From Rhodococcus sp. IEGM 1381 (GTDB lineage Bacteria; Actinomycetota; Actinomycetes; Mycobacteriales; Mycobacteriaceae), in NCBI RefSeq assembly GCF_030056795.1, contig NZ_JASHKQ010000022.1, positions 1 through 54,515 on the forward strand: 54,515 nucleotides of DNA, written 5' to 3'. Within the stretch, counting starts at the first letter, position 1; every line of letters begins with the position of its first letter. Under the pieces are notes generated by a model, which was not told where the DNA came from, ran no database searches, and was given only the letters and a program-made list of their open reading frames with translations. A program made the position numbers and the translations under genes. Below, in pieces: positions 41,404 to 51,367 of this stretch.

Positions 41404-42474
41404 ATGGCAACAATCTCGTTCGAGCGCACGACCAGGCTTTTTCCCGGCTCCGACACCCCCGCGGTGAACGAGCTCGAACTGCACATCGAGGACGGTGAAT
41501 TCCTCGTTCTGGTCGGCCCCTCCGGCTGCGGCAAGTCGACGTCGCTCCGGATGCTCGCAGGACTCGAAGAGGTCAATTCCGGTCGCATCCTCATCGGCGG
41601 CAAGGACGTCACCAATTCCGAACCCAAGGATCGCGACATCGCGATGGTGTTCCAGAACTACGCGCTGTACCCCCACATGACCGTCGCCGAGAACATGGGG
41701 TTCGCGCTCAAGCTGGCGAAGGCGAACAAGGAAGACATTCGCACTCGCGTCGAGGAGGCCGCGAAGCTGCTCGACCTCGAACCGTACCTCGACCGCAAGC
41801 CGAAGGCCCTCTCCGGCGGCCAGCGGCAGCGAGTTGCCATGGGCCGCGCCATCGTTCGGCAGCCTCAGGTGTTCCTGATGGACGAGCCTTTGAGCAACCT
41901 GGACGCCAAACTGAGGGTGCAGACGCGGACGCAGATCGCGCAGTTGCAGCGCCGGCTCGGCACGACGACGGTCTACGTCACCCACGATCAGGTCGAGGCC
42001 ATGACGATGGGCGATCGCGTCGCCGTGCTCAAAGGTGGTGTGCTGCAACAGTGCGCCACCCCGCGCGAGCTCTACCGCACCCCGGTCAATGCATTCGTCG
42101 CCGGGTTCATGGGCTCACCGTCGATGAACCTGTTCCGCGCCCCCGTCACCGACGGCGGCGTCCGCCTGGCCGATCAGGTGATTCCGGTGGCCCGTCAGAC
42201 TCTCGGTTCCGCGACCGAGGTGATGTTCGGTATTCGGCCCGAGCACATCGAGATTGCCGACAGCGGAATTGCCCTCGAGATCGACGTCGTCGAAGAACTC
42301 GGTTCCGAAGCATTCGTGTTCGGACGAGCGGACATCAACGGGAAGTCCGAAACCATTGTCGCTCGGGCCGATTGGCGCAGCCCACCCGAGAAGGGCGACC
42401 GGGTTCACGTGCGCATCGACGATGCGCACGCGCACATCTTCGACGCCTCCACTGAAGGCCTTCGCCTGAACTGA
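41404..42474 (+). CDS. Sugar-type ABC transporter ATP-binding protein (UgpC/MsmK/SugC family)
   Basis: A 356-residue ATPase. Walker A GPSGCGKST is at 38-46, signature LSGGQRQRVAMGRA, Walker B VFLMDEPLSNLDAKLR and switch His in VTHDQVEAMTMGDR. The C-terminal TOBE/OB domain (about 235-356) starting MGSPSMNLFRAPV marks the carbohydrate-importer class. ATG 41404, behind GGAGGGA, is chosen over a frame open from 41182 that runs into the oxidase gene. No permease or binding-protein gene is near, so it may energise several importers elsewhere, as MsmK and MsiK do. Confidence 0.9.
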   Translation: MATISFERTTRLFPGSDTPAVNELELHIEDGEFLVLVGPSGCGKSTSLRMLAGLEEVNSGRILIGGKDVTNSEPKDRDIAMVFQNYALYPHMTVAENMGFALKLAKANKEDIRTRVEEAAKLLDLEPYLDRKPKALSGGQRQRVAMGRAIVRQPQVFLMDEPLSNLDAKLRVQTRTQIAQLQRRLGTTTVYVTHDQVEAMTMGDRVAVLKGGVLQQCATPRELYRTPVNAFVAGFMGSPSMNLFRAPVTDGGVRLADQVIPVARQTLGSATEVMFGIRPEHIEIADSGIALEIDVVEELGSEAFVFGRADINGKSETIVARADWRSPPEKGDRVHVRIDDAHAHIFDASTEGLRLN

Positions 42475-42485
42475 TCACCCCCGTC

Positions 42486-42525
42486 GTGCACGTTGTGCGT
42501 AGCTGCGGCTACGCACAACGCGCAC
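42486..42525. terminator. Strong bidirectional terminator hairpin
   Basis: CGTTGTGCGTAGC (42491-42503) pairs perfectly with 42508-42520 around TGCG, and outer GTGC/GCAC bases (42486-42489, 42522-42525) lengthen the stem. It sits between the convergent ABC ATPase and asd stops. Confidence 0.75.
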
Positions 42526-42529
42526 GAGC

Positions 42530-43552
42530 TCAGACCAGCAGCTCGGCGATTTGAATAGTGTTGAGCGCGGCACCCTTACGCAGGTTGTCGCCCGAGACGA
42601 ACAGGGCCAGTCCGCGGCCCTCGGGGACGCCCGGGTCCTGACGGATACGGCCGACGAGGGACTCGTCCTTGCCTGCGGCTTCGAGCGGCGTCGGCACGTC
42701 GACCAGCGAGACTCCCGGTGCTGATGCGAGCAGTTCGCGGGCCCGCTCGACAGAGAGCGGACGATCGAACTCGGCGTTGATCGACAGCGAGTGCCCGGTG
42801 AACACCGGCACGCGCACGCAGGTGCCACTGACCAGCAGGTCCGGCAGTCCGAGGATCTTGCGCGATTCGTTGCGGAGCTTCTGGTCCTCGTCGGTCTCGC
42901 CGGATCCGTCGTCGACCAACGCACCGGCCAACGGCAGGACGTTGAAGGCGATGGGCGCGACGTACTTGTTCGGGGCCGGGAAATCGACCGACGAACCGTC
43001 GTGCACCAATTTTTCGACGTCGTCGATGACGGCGCGCGCCTGGGTGGCGAGCTCGTCGACGCCGGCGAGGCCGCTACCGGAGACGGCCTGGTAGCTCGAG
43101 ACGATCAGTCGCTGCAGGCCGGCCTCGTCGTGCAGCACCTTGAGCACCGGCATGGCGGCCATGGTGGTGCAGTTGGGGTTGGCGATGATGCCGCGGGGCG
43201 GGTTCTTCGCCGCTTCGGGGTTCACCTCACTGACCACCAGCGGCACGTCGGCGTCCTTGCGGAACGCGGACGAGTTGTCGATGACGACCGCGCCGGCTGC
43301 AGCGAACCGCGGTGCCTGCTCACGCGAGAGCGTGGCACCCGCCGAGAACAGCGCGATGTCGATGCCGGTGAGATCGGCGGTCGACGCGTCCTCGACGATG
43401 ATCTCCTCGCCGCGGAACGGCAGCTTCTTGCCTGCCGAGCGAGCGGAGGCGAAGAATCGAACGGTGTCGGCGGGGAAGTTTCGCTCCTCCAACAGGGTTC
43501 GCATGACGGCACCGACCTGGCCGGTGGCTCCTACGACTGCAACTGTGGTCAT
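42530..43552 (-). CDS. asd: Aspartate-semialdehyde dehydrogenase
   Basis: A 340-residue NADPH enzyme that reduces aspartyl phosphate to aspartate semialdehyde for lysine/diaminopimelate, methionine and threonine synthesis. The N-terminal binding motif is VVGATGQVGAVM (6-17). Catalytic Cys128 is in IIANPNCTTMA and the conserved SSYQAVSGSG follows. ATG 43552 is 2 bases after the ask stop (3-base spacing), so a frame open to 43657 is rejected. ask-asd is a classical actinobacterial operon (Rv3709c-Rv3708c). Confidence 0.96.
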   Translation of the reverse strand: MTTVAVVGATGQVGAVMRTLLEERNFPADTVRFFASARSAGKKLPFRGEEIIVEDASTADLTGIDIALFSAGATLSREQAPRFAAAGAVVIDNSSAFRKDADVPLVVSEVNPEAAKNPPRGIIANPNCTTMAAMPVLKVLHDEAGLQRLIVSSYQAVSGSGLAGVDELATQARAVIDDVEKLVHDGSSVDFPAPNKYVAPIAFNVLPLAGALVDDGSGETDEDQKLRNESRKILGLPDLLVSGTCVRVPVFTGHSLSINAEFDRPLSVERARELLASAPGVSLVDVPTPLEAAGKDESLVGRIRQDPGVPEGRGLALFVSGDNLRKGAALNTIQIAELLV

Positions 43553-43554
43553 CG

Positions 43555-44820
<1,266 letters not shown>

Positions 44821-44948
44821 GCGTTTTACCTCCGCTGGATAGCCGACAATCGTTCGATTGTCCGCGGGTCACCTTACCGAGCGAATGCCCCGAGCAGTGG
44901 GCCGGGTAGCTCCGAGCTGGGGCTTTAGGGCCTCTCGCCTGCCTTAAC

Positions 44949-46646
44949 ATGTTGCGAGTGACCGTTCCCGAACATCTCCCACCACCGCCGGCCCGAGGTC
45001 TGCGGGTGCTCTTCGGTCTGCCCGCTGTCGGCCGTCGCTGGCCGGGTGGTCTGCGTTCGGCGCTGGCGTTCGGTGTTCCGGCGATCCTGGCGTGGCTGCT
45101 CGGCTTCCACACCGAGGCGCTACTGGTGGTCTCGGGCAGTTTCGCGGTGATCTACGGCGAGGGCCGCCCCTATCGATCGCGCTGGTGGGTAGTACTGATC
45201 GCAGGCGGCGCGCTGGTGGCCTCGGTGTGGCTCGGCGCGACGGCCGGGCAGCTCGCCCTCGACTTCGGCGAGACCGGGTGGGCACGGATGATTCCGGTGG
45301 CCGTGCTGTCGGTTCTCGCCCTTGTCGCGGTCTACGTCGTGGCGGCGCTTCGACTCGGACCACCGGGCGCGTTCTTCTTCGTGCTGGTGTGCGCGGTGGC
45401 GTCGTATCTCCCTGCTGCAGCCATCAGCGCGACCCGTGGCGCCGTCTGTGCGGCTATCGGCGTCGCGTCGGCGCTGGTGGTCGCGATGTGCGGGGTGGTG
45501 CGCGATCCGAGGGGACCCGAACGGGCGGCGGTCGGTGCGGCGGTGACCGCGATCGAGAAATACACGAGTTCGCCGACGGCCTCCGTGGCCGATCGGCACA
45601 CCGCTGCCTCGCGTCTGCATGCGGCGTGGGCCGCGGTGTACGAGGCCGGAGCGGCGCGCTTGGCCTCCCGCCCGGCGCTGGTACAGACGCTGTTCGACGC
45701 CCATCTCGCGTTCGCGGCTGCCACGTCGGCGCGCGCCGGTACCCTTCCGAATCCCGAGAATGAGGTCGAATCCCCACGGGATCAGCTGCCGCTGGCTCGT
45801 CCGAGCATCGGCTATCGGTTGAAGCGGTCGTTGCATCGAGATTCACACGCGGCGTCCACGGCAATCCGGGTGTTCTGCGCGGCGGCAGCTGCGGGCGGGA
45901 TCAGTGTGGCGCTTGGTCTGAGCAGGCCGGATTGGGCGATCCTCGGCGCGGTCCTGGTGCTCCAGCAGGGGCCGGATCGCGTACACGGGACGTACCGCGG
46001 CATGCAGCGACTCGGCGGCACTCTGGCCGGGGTGGTGTTGTTCTCGGCGATCTATCTCTCGCCGCTGACCGGTCTCGCCGTGATCGTGGTGCTGATGGTG
46101 CTGCAGTTCGCGATAGAGATCAGCGTTGCGCGCAACTACGGCCTCGCCGTCACGTTCATCACCCCGCTCGCGTTGTTGATGGGCACCATCTCGCATCCGG
46201 GTGCCCCTCTCGGCGGCATCGTGGTGGATCGGGTGGTCGAAACCGCGGTGGGGGTTGCTCTCGCGTTAGCGGCCCTGTGGTTGTTGTTGCCGGGCGCTTT
46301 TCGGCGTGCACTGCAGTGGTCCGATCGGCGGGTTCTGGACCTGACCGCCCGATTGTTGACGACTCTGCGAACCGAGAAGGTCACGGCGGCAGCATCTCTG
46401 ACGCTTCGACGGGACGTGCAGTTCGAGCTGGTCGGCGCAGCGCTCGCGGGAGCCGAAGCGGCGCACAACGATCGCCGCTGGGCGCATCGCGTGTGGGCCA
46501 GGCATGCAGAGGTCGATCACCTCGGATACGAACTGCTTGCACGGTGTTGGACCGCGGCCGATGTCGGACGACTGAACGACATCGACCAGTGGCAGCGCAG
46601 GCACGACACCGTCGCCGAAAAAGTCGACTCCCGAACCCTGGGGTAG
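44949..46646 (+). CDS. FUSC-family (fusaric acid resistance-like) membrane protein
   Basis: A 565-residue inner-membrane protein with two blocks of about six helices (about 30-170 and 300-430). Each is followed by a soluble helical part, the pattern of aromatic-acid exporter/FUSC proteins (AaeB, YccS-like). The second block contains RPDWAILGAVLVLQQGPDRVHGTYRGMQRLGGTLAG, a recognisable family signature. It probably exports aromatic or amphipathic acids; the substrate is unknown. Starts at ATG 44949 or GTG 44958 are possible. Only 30 bases separate its stop from the leuA leader peptide. Confidence 0.8.
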   Translation: MLRVTVPEHLPPPPARGLRVLFGLPAVGRRWPGGLRSALAFGVPAILAWLLGFHTEALLVVSGSFAVIYGEGRPYRSRWWVVLIAGGALVASVWLGATAGQLALDFGETGWARMIPVAVLSVLALVAVYVVAALRLGPPGAFFFVLVCAVASYLPAAAISATRGAVCAAIGVASALVVAMCGVVRDPRGPERAAVGAAVTAIEKYTSSPTASVADRHTAASRLHAAWAAVYEAGAARLASRPALVQTLFDAHLAFAAATSARAGTLPNPENEVESPRDQLPLARPSIGYRLKRSLHRDSHAASTAIRVFCAAAAAGGISVALGLSRPDWAILGAVLVLQQGPDRVHGTYRGMQRLGGTLAGVVLFSAIYLSPLTGLAVIVVLMVLQFAIEISVARNYGLAVTFITPLALLMGTISHPGAPLGGIVVDRVVETAVGVALALAALWLLLPGAFRRALQWSDRRVLDLTARLLTTLRTEKVTAAASLTLRRDVQFELVGAALAGAEAAHNDRRWAHRVWARHAEVDHLGYELLARCWTAADVGRLNDIDQWQRRHDTVAEKVDSRTLG

Positions 46647-46664
46647 GCAGTCGGTCTGCGGTAG

Positions 46665-46670
46665 TACACT
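46665..46670 (+). promoter_or_regulatory. Candidate -10 element for leuA, giving a leaderless leader mRNA
   Basis: TACACT fits the actinobacterial TAnnnT -10 pattern. Six bases later is A46677, the first base of the leader peptide ATG, so the transcript could start exactly at that codon. Confidence 0.5.
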
Positions 46671-46676
46671 CAGCCC

Positions 46677-46718
46677 ATGCTGCGAGCTCTCCTTCTTAAC
46701 AGCCGCGACGGGGTCTGA
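46677..46718 (+). CDS. leuA leader peptide (attenuator)
   Basis: A 13-codon frame, MLRALLLNSRDGV, with four leucines of which three are consecutive (codons 5-7). It ends at TGA 46718 inside the left arm side of a stable hairpin and 79 bases before leuA. Leucine-rich leader peptides upstream of leuA are a known actinobacterial attenuation device: ribosome stalling at Leu codons when leucyl-tRNA is scarce refolds the RNA and raises leuA expression. The candidate -10 suggests that it is translated without a Shine-Dalgarno site. Confidence 0.8.
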   Translation: MLRALLLNSRDGV

Positions 46719-46741
46719 GACCAGACTGGCTTCCCGTCGCG
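46704..46741 (+). promoter_or_regulatory. leuA attenuator hairpin
   Basis: CGCGACGGG (46704-46712) pairs with CCCGTCGCG (46733-46741) over 9 bp. The left arm lies within the last leader codons, so a stalled ribosome would affect its pairing. A smaller GGTC-TGA-GACC hairpin around the stop codon competes. There is no long T run, so it may block elongation or translation, not act as a standard terminator. Confidence 0.65.
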
Positions 46742-46797
46742 GGGTTCGTTGCGCCGGTCGAACACATTGTTTTGAGCTGTACGGAGAGACGAACACC

Positions 46798-48609
46798 ATG
46801 TCACCAGCCGACGCATTCACCTCGGGATCTCGAACCATCACCCCGCCCTCGCGGCCCGCGCCCAGCGACCAGCCTGCCTGGAACACCCAGAAGAACTCCT
46901 CGATGCCCACATTCCGTTATCGGCCGTTCGCCGAGGAAGTGGAGCCCGTCACCCTCCCCGACCGCACGTGGCCGGACAAGATCATCGACCGGACGCCGCA
47001 GTGGTGTGCAGTGGACCTGCGCGACGGCAACCAGGCTCTGATCGACCCGATGAGCCCGGCCCGCAAACGCCGCATGTTCGATCTGCTGGTCCGGATGGGC
47101 TACAAGCAGATCGAGGTCGGCTTTCCGTCGGCCAGCCAGACCGACTTCGATTTCGTCCGCGAGATCATCGAGGACGGCGCGATCCCCGACGACGTCACCA
47201 TCCAGGTTCTGACGCAGTGCCGTCCCGAATTGATCGAGCGCACCTTCGTCGCCTGTGAGGGTGCCCGGAGCGTCATCGTGCACTTCTACAACTCGACGTC
47301 GATCCTGCAGCGCCGCGTGGTGTTCCGGGCCGAACGCGACACCATCAAGAAGATCGCCACCGACGGTGCCCGCAAGGTTCTCGAGGAAGCAGCCAAGTTC
47401 ACCGATACCGACTGGCGCTACGAGTACTCCCCCGAGTCCTACACCGGCACAGAACTTTCCTACGCCAAAGAGGTGTGCGACGCGGTCACCGCGATCATCG
47501 ATCCCACCCCCGAGAAGCCTCTGATCCTGAACCTGCCGGCCACCGTCGAGATGGCGACACCGAACGTCTACGCCGACTCGATCGAATGGATGAGCCGCAA
47601 CCTCGATCGCCGCGACAGCATCGTGCTGTCGCTTCACCCGCACAACGACCGCGGAACCGGTGTTGCCGCAGCAGAACTCGGCTACCAGGCCGGCGCAGAC
47701 CGCATCGAGGGCTGCCTGTTCGGCAACGGCGAGCGCACCGGCAACGTCTGCCTCGTCACGCTGGGCCTGAACCTGTTCACCCGCGGCGTGGATCCGCAGA
47801 TCGACTTCTCCAACATCGACGAAGTACGCCGAACTGTGGAGTACTGCAACCAACTTCCCGTCGCCGAGCGTCACCCCTACGGCGGAGACTTGGTCTACAC
47901 CGCCTTCTCCGGAAGCCACCAGGACGCGATCAACAAGGGTCTCGACGCAATGAAAGTCACTGCGGACGAGCAGGGTACGGACATCGGTGACATCACCTGG
48001 CAGGTGCCGTATCTGCCCGTCGACCCCAAGGACGTCGGTCGCACCTACGAGGCCGTCATCCGCGTCAACTCACAGTCCGGCAAGGGTGGCGTCGCGTACA
48101 TCATGAAGTCCGACCACGGACTGAACCTGCCGCGTCGCCTGCAGATCGAGTTCTCCCAGGCCGTGCAGCGCATCACCGACGGTGAGGGCGGCGAGGTCTC
48201 GCCCAAGGAAATGTGGGACGGCTTCGCCGAGGAGTACCTGACGCCGATCCGTCCGCTCGAGCGCATCAAGCAGTCGGTGGTTGCGGCCGAGCACGACGGC
48301 GGCACCGACACGATCACCGCGACGGTCAAGGTGGACGGCGTCGAGCAGGAGATCTCCGGCTCGGGCAACGGTCCACTCGCATCCTTCGTCGACGCGCTGT
48401 CGACCATCGGATACGACGTCAGCGTCCTCGACTACTCGGAGCACGCCATGTCCGCGGGCGACGACGCCCAGGCTGCCGCCTACGTCGAAGCCTCGGTCAC
48501 GTCACCCGCGGGAGTCGCCACCACGGTCTGGGGCGTCGGAATCGCGACATCGATCACCACCGCATCACTGCGTGCCGTGGTCTCGGCAGTGAACCGCGCA
48601 CTGAACTGA
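46798..48609 (+). CDS. leuA: 2-isopropylmalate synthase
   Basis: A 603-residue enzyme for the first committed step of leucine synthesis (2-ketoisovalerate + acetyl-CoA). The catalytic TIM barrel has the metal-binding D73-L-R-D76-G-N-Q and H280-P-H282-N-D. The C-terminal LeuA regulatory domain (about 470-603) binds leucine for feedback inhibition. The N-terminal extension is typical of actinobacterial LeuA. No tandem repeat such as that of M. tuberculosis leuA is seen. The start ATG 46798 follows ACGGAGAG. Expression is probably attenuated by the upstream leader peptide. Confidence 0.96.
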   Translation: MSPADAFTSGSRTITPPSRPAPSDQPAWNTQKNSSMPTFRYRPFAEEVEPVTLPDRTWPDKIIDRTPQWCAVDLRDGNQALIDPMSPARKRRMFDLLVRMGYKQIEVGFPSASQTDFDFVREIIEDGAIPDDVTIQVLTQCRPELIERTFVACEGARSVIVHFYNSTSILQRRVVFRAERDTIKKIATDGARKVLEEAAKFTDTDWRYEYSPESYTGTELSYAKEVCDAVTAIIDPTPEKPLILNLPATVEMATPNVYADSIEWMSRNLDRRDSIVLSLHPHNDRGTGVAAAELGYQAGADRIEGCLFGNGERTGNVCLVTLGLNLFTRGVDPQIDFSNIDEVRRTVEYCNQLPVAERHPYGGDLVYTAFSGSHQDAINKGLDAMKVTADEQGTDIGDITWQVPYLPVDPKDVGRTYEAVIRVNSQSGKGGVAYIMKSDHGLNLPRRLQIEFSQAVQRITDGEGGEVSPKEMWDGFAEEYLTPIRPLERIKQSVVAAEHDGGTDTITATVKVDGVEQEISGSGNGPLASFVDALSTIGYDVSVLDYSEHAMSAGDDAQAAAYVEASVTSPAGVATTVWGVGIATSITTASLRAVVSAVNRALN

Positions 48610-48623
48610 CGTGCACCACCGAG

Positions 48624-48658
48624 AAGCCGCCCATTCGTCATGAATGGGCGGCTTTTCC
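48624..48658 (+). terminator. Intrinsic terminator after leuA
   Basis: A perfect 13-bp stem (AAGCCGCCCATTC, 48624-48636, with 48642-48654), a 5-base loop and a T tract at the end of the right arm. It starts 15 bases past the leuA stop and may also serve the small minus-strand gene that ends at 48672. Confidence 0.9.
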
Positions 48659-48671
48659 GTGTGTCGGGGCG

Positions 48672-48848
48672 CTATTGGATGGATTCGGCGTCGGGAGCAC
48701 GTCGCTCATAGAGCCACAACAGCACAGTGAACATCGCACCCGCGACACCCGCGCCGATCAGCGATTCCCACACCGCTCCGTCGTCGAATAGGACGAACGC
48801 GGCGAACATCAGGACTGTGAACAGACCACTACGCACGAAGACGATCAT
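48672..48848 (-). CDS. 58-residue membrane protein
   Basis: A small frame that starts at ATG 48848 behind GGGGAG (5-base spacing) and ends at TAG 48672. The protein has two hydrophobic helices (about 8-21 and 31-47) joined by the acidic turn FDDGAVWESL, then a charged tail ERRAPDAESIQ. The good ribosome binding site and clean two-helix hairpin support it; no family is recognised. It converges on leuA and is divergent from the PLD/SHOCT-like gene. Confidence 0.65.
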   Translation of the reverse strand: MIVFVRSGLFTVLMFAAFVLFDDGAVWESLIGAGVAGAMFTVLLWLYERRAPDAESIQ

Positions 48849-48987
48849 CACATCTCCCCTGCTTCTCGTCGATCAGGATCGTTACCCAGGCTAACTCAAA
48901 TCCCGCGTAAGGGGAACCACTCGTCCAGCTACGCCCCGTGCGGCAATAGTTCTGCCGTCGGGGCACTGTAGGGAATGGAAATTCGCC

Positions 48988-49365
48988 ATGGACTCGTTCT
49001 GGGATTTTCTTTGGCTTCTCATCGTCGGATTCGCGTTCGTGGCCTACCTGATGGTGATGTTCTCGATCATCGGAGACCTTTTCCGTGACCACAAGACATC
49101 CGGGGTTCTCAAGGCCGTGTGGGTGTTCTTCCTCATCGTTGCGCCGTTCCTCACCGCGCTGGTGTACCTCATCGTGAACGGCAGCAGTACGACGAAGCGT
49201 CAGGTCGCTGCCCTTCAGCACGCGAAGGACCAGCAGGAGGACTACATCAAGCACGTCGCAGGTCGATCCGCATCCGAAGAGATCGCACACGCAAAAGCAT
49301 TACTGGACAACGAAACCATCGATCAGGACGAGTTCAGGACGCTGAAGGCCAAAGCGCTGTCCTGA
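48988..49365 (+). CDS. Membrane protein with PLDc_N-like region and SHOCT domain
   Basis: A 125-residue protein. Two transmembrane helices (about 6-32 and 41-66) have the phospholipase-D N-terminal-like look, a charged linker follows, and the C-terminal SASEEIAHAKALLDNETIDQDEFRTLKAKAL is a SHOCT motif (short C-terminal domain often involved in oligomerisation). The function is unknown; similar proteins occur widely in Actinobacteria as envelope-associated small proteins. It converges on the broken LysR gene. Confidence 0.8.
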   Translation: MDSFWDFLWLLIVGFAFVAYLMVMFSIIGDLFRDHKTSGVLKAVWVFFLIVAPFLTALVYLIVNGSSTTKRQVAALQHAKDQQEDYIKHVAGRSASEEIAHAKALLDNETIDQDEFRTLKAKALS

Positions 49366-50247
49366 ACTCCGCTTCCACTCGGAATGCGTCGAGCACAGCG
49401 GCGATCGCCGGTAGTCGCCGCGCGTCGGGCCTCGTTGCGAGTTCGTAGATGCGGCCGGCCCGCACCCCGGACAGTTCTCGCCGCACCAGGCCCGGATGGA
49501 CGACGGCATAGCGCGGCATCAGGGCCACGCCGTGCCCGCCCGCCACCAATACCTCGGTGACGCGAAAGTCGTTCACTCGCTGGACCACCCGCGGTTCGAC
49601 GCCCGTGGCCGCAGCCACCGAGAGCAGCACGTCGTCCACTGGGAATCCTCCGCGCACACTGATCCACCGTTCGTCGACCAGGTCCCGGAGGTATATCGAT
49701 TCATGTTGCGCAAGAGCATGATCCGGCGGCAGCACCAGGTCGATGGGTTCACGCATCAGGGTGGCCACCTCGATGCGCGGGCCCGCGGTCGACGGCGCTC
49801 GCTCGTCCCGGTGCGTGAGCACCACGTCGTAGTCCGCCAGCAATTCGGGTACCGAGGATGCGGGCAGGTCCTCGTCACGGGCGTCGATGTCGACGTCCGA
49901 ATTCGCCATCCGCGTCAGTAGCCCGGGCAGCAGGAGCGCGGCACCGGACGCGGGAACAGCGCGACTCGGACGCGTCCCCGCGGGGACGCCCGGTATCGAT
50001 CCATCTCTGCCGTGGCGCGGGCGAGGGCCGCGAGCACCTCGTCGGTTCTGAGCACCAATGCGCGTCCCGCGTCGGTGAGACGAAGGCGACGACCGTCGGG
50101 TTCGAGGAGTCTCACCCCCGCCTCGCGGGCCAGCAACTTGAGCTGTTGAGACACTGCCGACGGAGTCATCGACATCGCGTCGGCGACCGCTGCAACGGTT
50201 CCGCGGTCGGCAAGTTCTGCGAGTATCCGGAGCCGCTCCACATTCAT
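49334..50247 (-). pseudogene. LysR-family regulator interrupted by a one-base frameshift
   Basis: The N-terminal half (from ATG 50247) has the LysR helix-turn-helix AAVADAMSMTPSAVSQQLKLL and reads in frame to GRVRVALFP. There the frame runs into RPVPRSCC and a stop at 49915. The continuation LLLPGLLTRMANSDVDI and the effector-binding domain down to 49334 are in another frame. One missing base in the G run at 49952-49954 (C run on the coding strand) restores a full protein of about 300 residues. Both halves are otherwise intact, so this is a recent mutation or a sequencing error. It is divergent from an EamA exporter, its probable target. The 3' end overlaps the SHOCT gene by 32 bases. Confidence 0.85.
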
Positions 50248-50319
50248 GCAGAAAATCTTAACTGTTGATACGGATATATTCGATTGTGCTCATCATTTGC
50301 ACCCGTCACGATTGACGGC

Positions 50320-51216
50320 ATGACCACTCGCGACCGCCTGCTCGGATTGACCGTCGCCGTGCTGTGGGGGCTCAACTTCCTCGCCATCCGCGTCGGGCTC
50401 GATCACTTTCCACCCTTCTTCTTCGCCGCGCTGCGGTTCCTGGTCATCGCCATTCCGGTCGTGTTGTTCGTCCCACGTCCGAACGTCCCACTGAAGTGGT
50501 TGCTGCTCTACGGATTCGGATTCGGATTCCTTCAGTTCGCCTTCCTGTTCGCAGCGATGGCCGCAGGCATGCCCACCGGATTGGCATCGCTCGTGCTGCA
50601 GTCGTCGGCGCCGTTCACCGTCGTTCTCGGCGCGGTTCTGCTGCGCGAACACGTCTCCCGCAGGCAGGCCATCGGCATTGCGATCGCCGTGGTCGGCATG
50701 GTGCTCATCGGATGGGACCGTGCCCAGAACGCCACCCTGCTCCCGGTGATCCTCACTCTCCTCGCCGGCCTCGGCTGGGCCTTCGGCAACCTGGGAAATC
50801 GACTCGCCAAGTCCGATTCCCCGATGACGCTGATGCTGTGGATGACCGTCATTCCGCCGGTGCCGATGCTGGCGCTCTCAGCGATCGTCGAGGGTCCGAG
50901 CACCGGCTGGCACGCCCTCGCCGAGGCGTTCGGTCCGACGGGCTGGCCCGGCCTAGTCGCGTTGGCCTACATCGTGATTCCGGCCACCATCATCGGTAGC
51001 GGACTCTGGAGCATTCTGATGAGTCGCAACCCCGCCGGACTGGTCGCACCGTTCTCACTTCTGGTTCCCGTGGTGGGCATCGCGGGTGCCTGGATCTTCC
51101 TCGGCGAGAACCCGTCCGTGCTGGCTCTGATCGGTGGCGTCGTCGTGATCGGCGGCTGCCTCGGCGGTATGGTCGTCCGCCGGCCCGCCGATGTGCTGGA
51201 GAAAGCACCGGTATGA
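50320..51216 (+). CDS. EamA/DMT-family transporter
   Basis: A 298-residue inner-membrane protein with ten hydrophobic helices in two repeats of five, the EamA (RhaT-like) plan. Segments such as LLGLTVAVLWGLNFLAIRVGLDHFPP and the second-repeat LVALAYIVIPATIIGSGLWS are typical. Members export amino acids or other metabolites. ATG 50320 is preferred over 50284. It is divergent from a LysR gene (72 bases between starts), a common regulator-exporter arrangement; the regulator is frameshifted here. Confidence 0.88.
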   Translation: MTTRDRLLGLTVAVLWGLNFLAIRVGLDHFPPFFFAALRFLVIAIPVVLFVPRPNVPLKWLLLYGFGFGFLQFAFLFAAMAAGMPTGLASLVLQSSAPFTVVLGAVLLREHVSRRQAIGIAIAVVGMVLIGWDRAQNATLLPVILTLLAGLGWAFGNLGNRLAKSDSPMTLMLWMTVIPPVPMLALSAIVEGPSTGWHALAEAFGPTGWPGLVALAYIVIPATIIGSGLWSILMSRNPAGLVAPFSLLVPVVGIAGAWIFLGENPSVLALIGGVVVIGGCLGGMVVRRPADVLEKAPV

Positions 51217-51315
51217 GGGGCGGGAGTGGAGCCTGCGGAATGACCAAGTGGGGCGGGAGTGGAGCCTGCGGAATGACCAAGTGGGGCGGGAGTGGAGCCC
51301 GCGAAACGACCCAGG
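51217..51315 (+). repeat. Three 33-bp tandem repeats directly after the EamA stop codon
   Basis: The units are 51217-51249, 51250-51282 and 51283-51315, each beginning GGGGCGGGAGTGGAGCC. The first two are identical; the third is diverged in its second half. The array starts at the first base after the TGA and ends 52 bases before murT. The remaining space to murT (to 51367) shows nothing else. Confidence 0.9.
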
Positions 51316-51367
51316 GGTAGAAACCGCCGACGTGAGACTGCACGTTGTTCTGTGCCAGACTCGGCGG

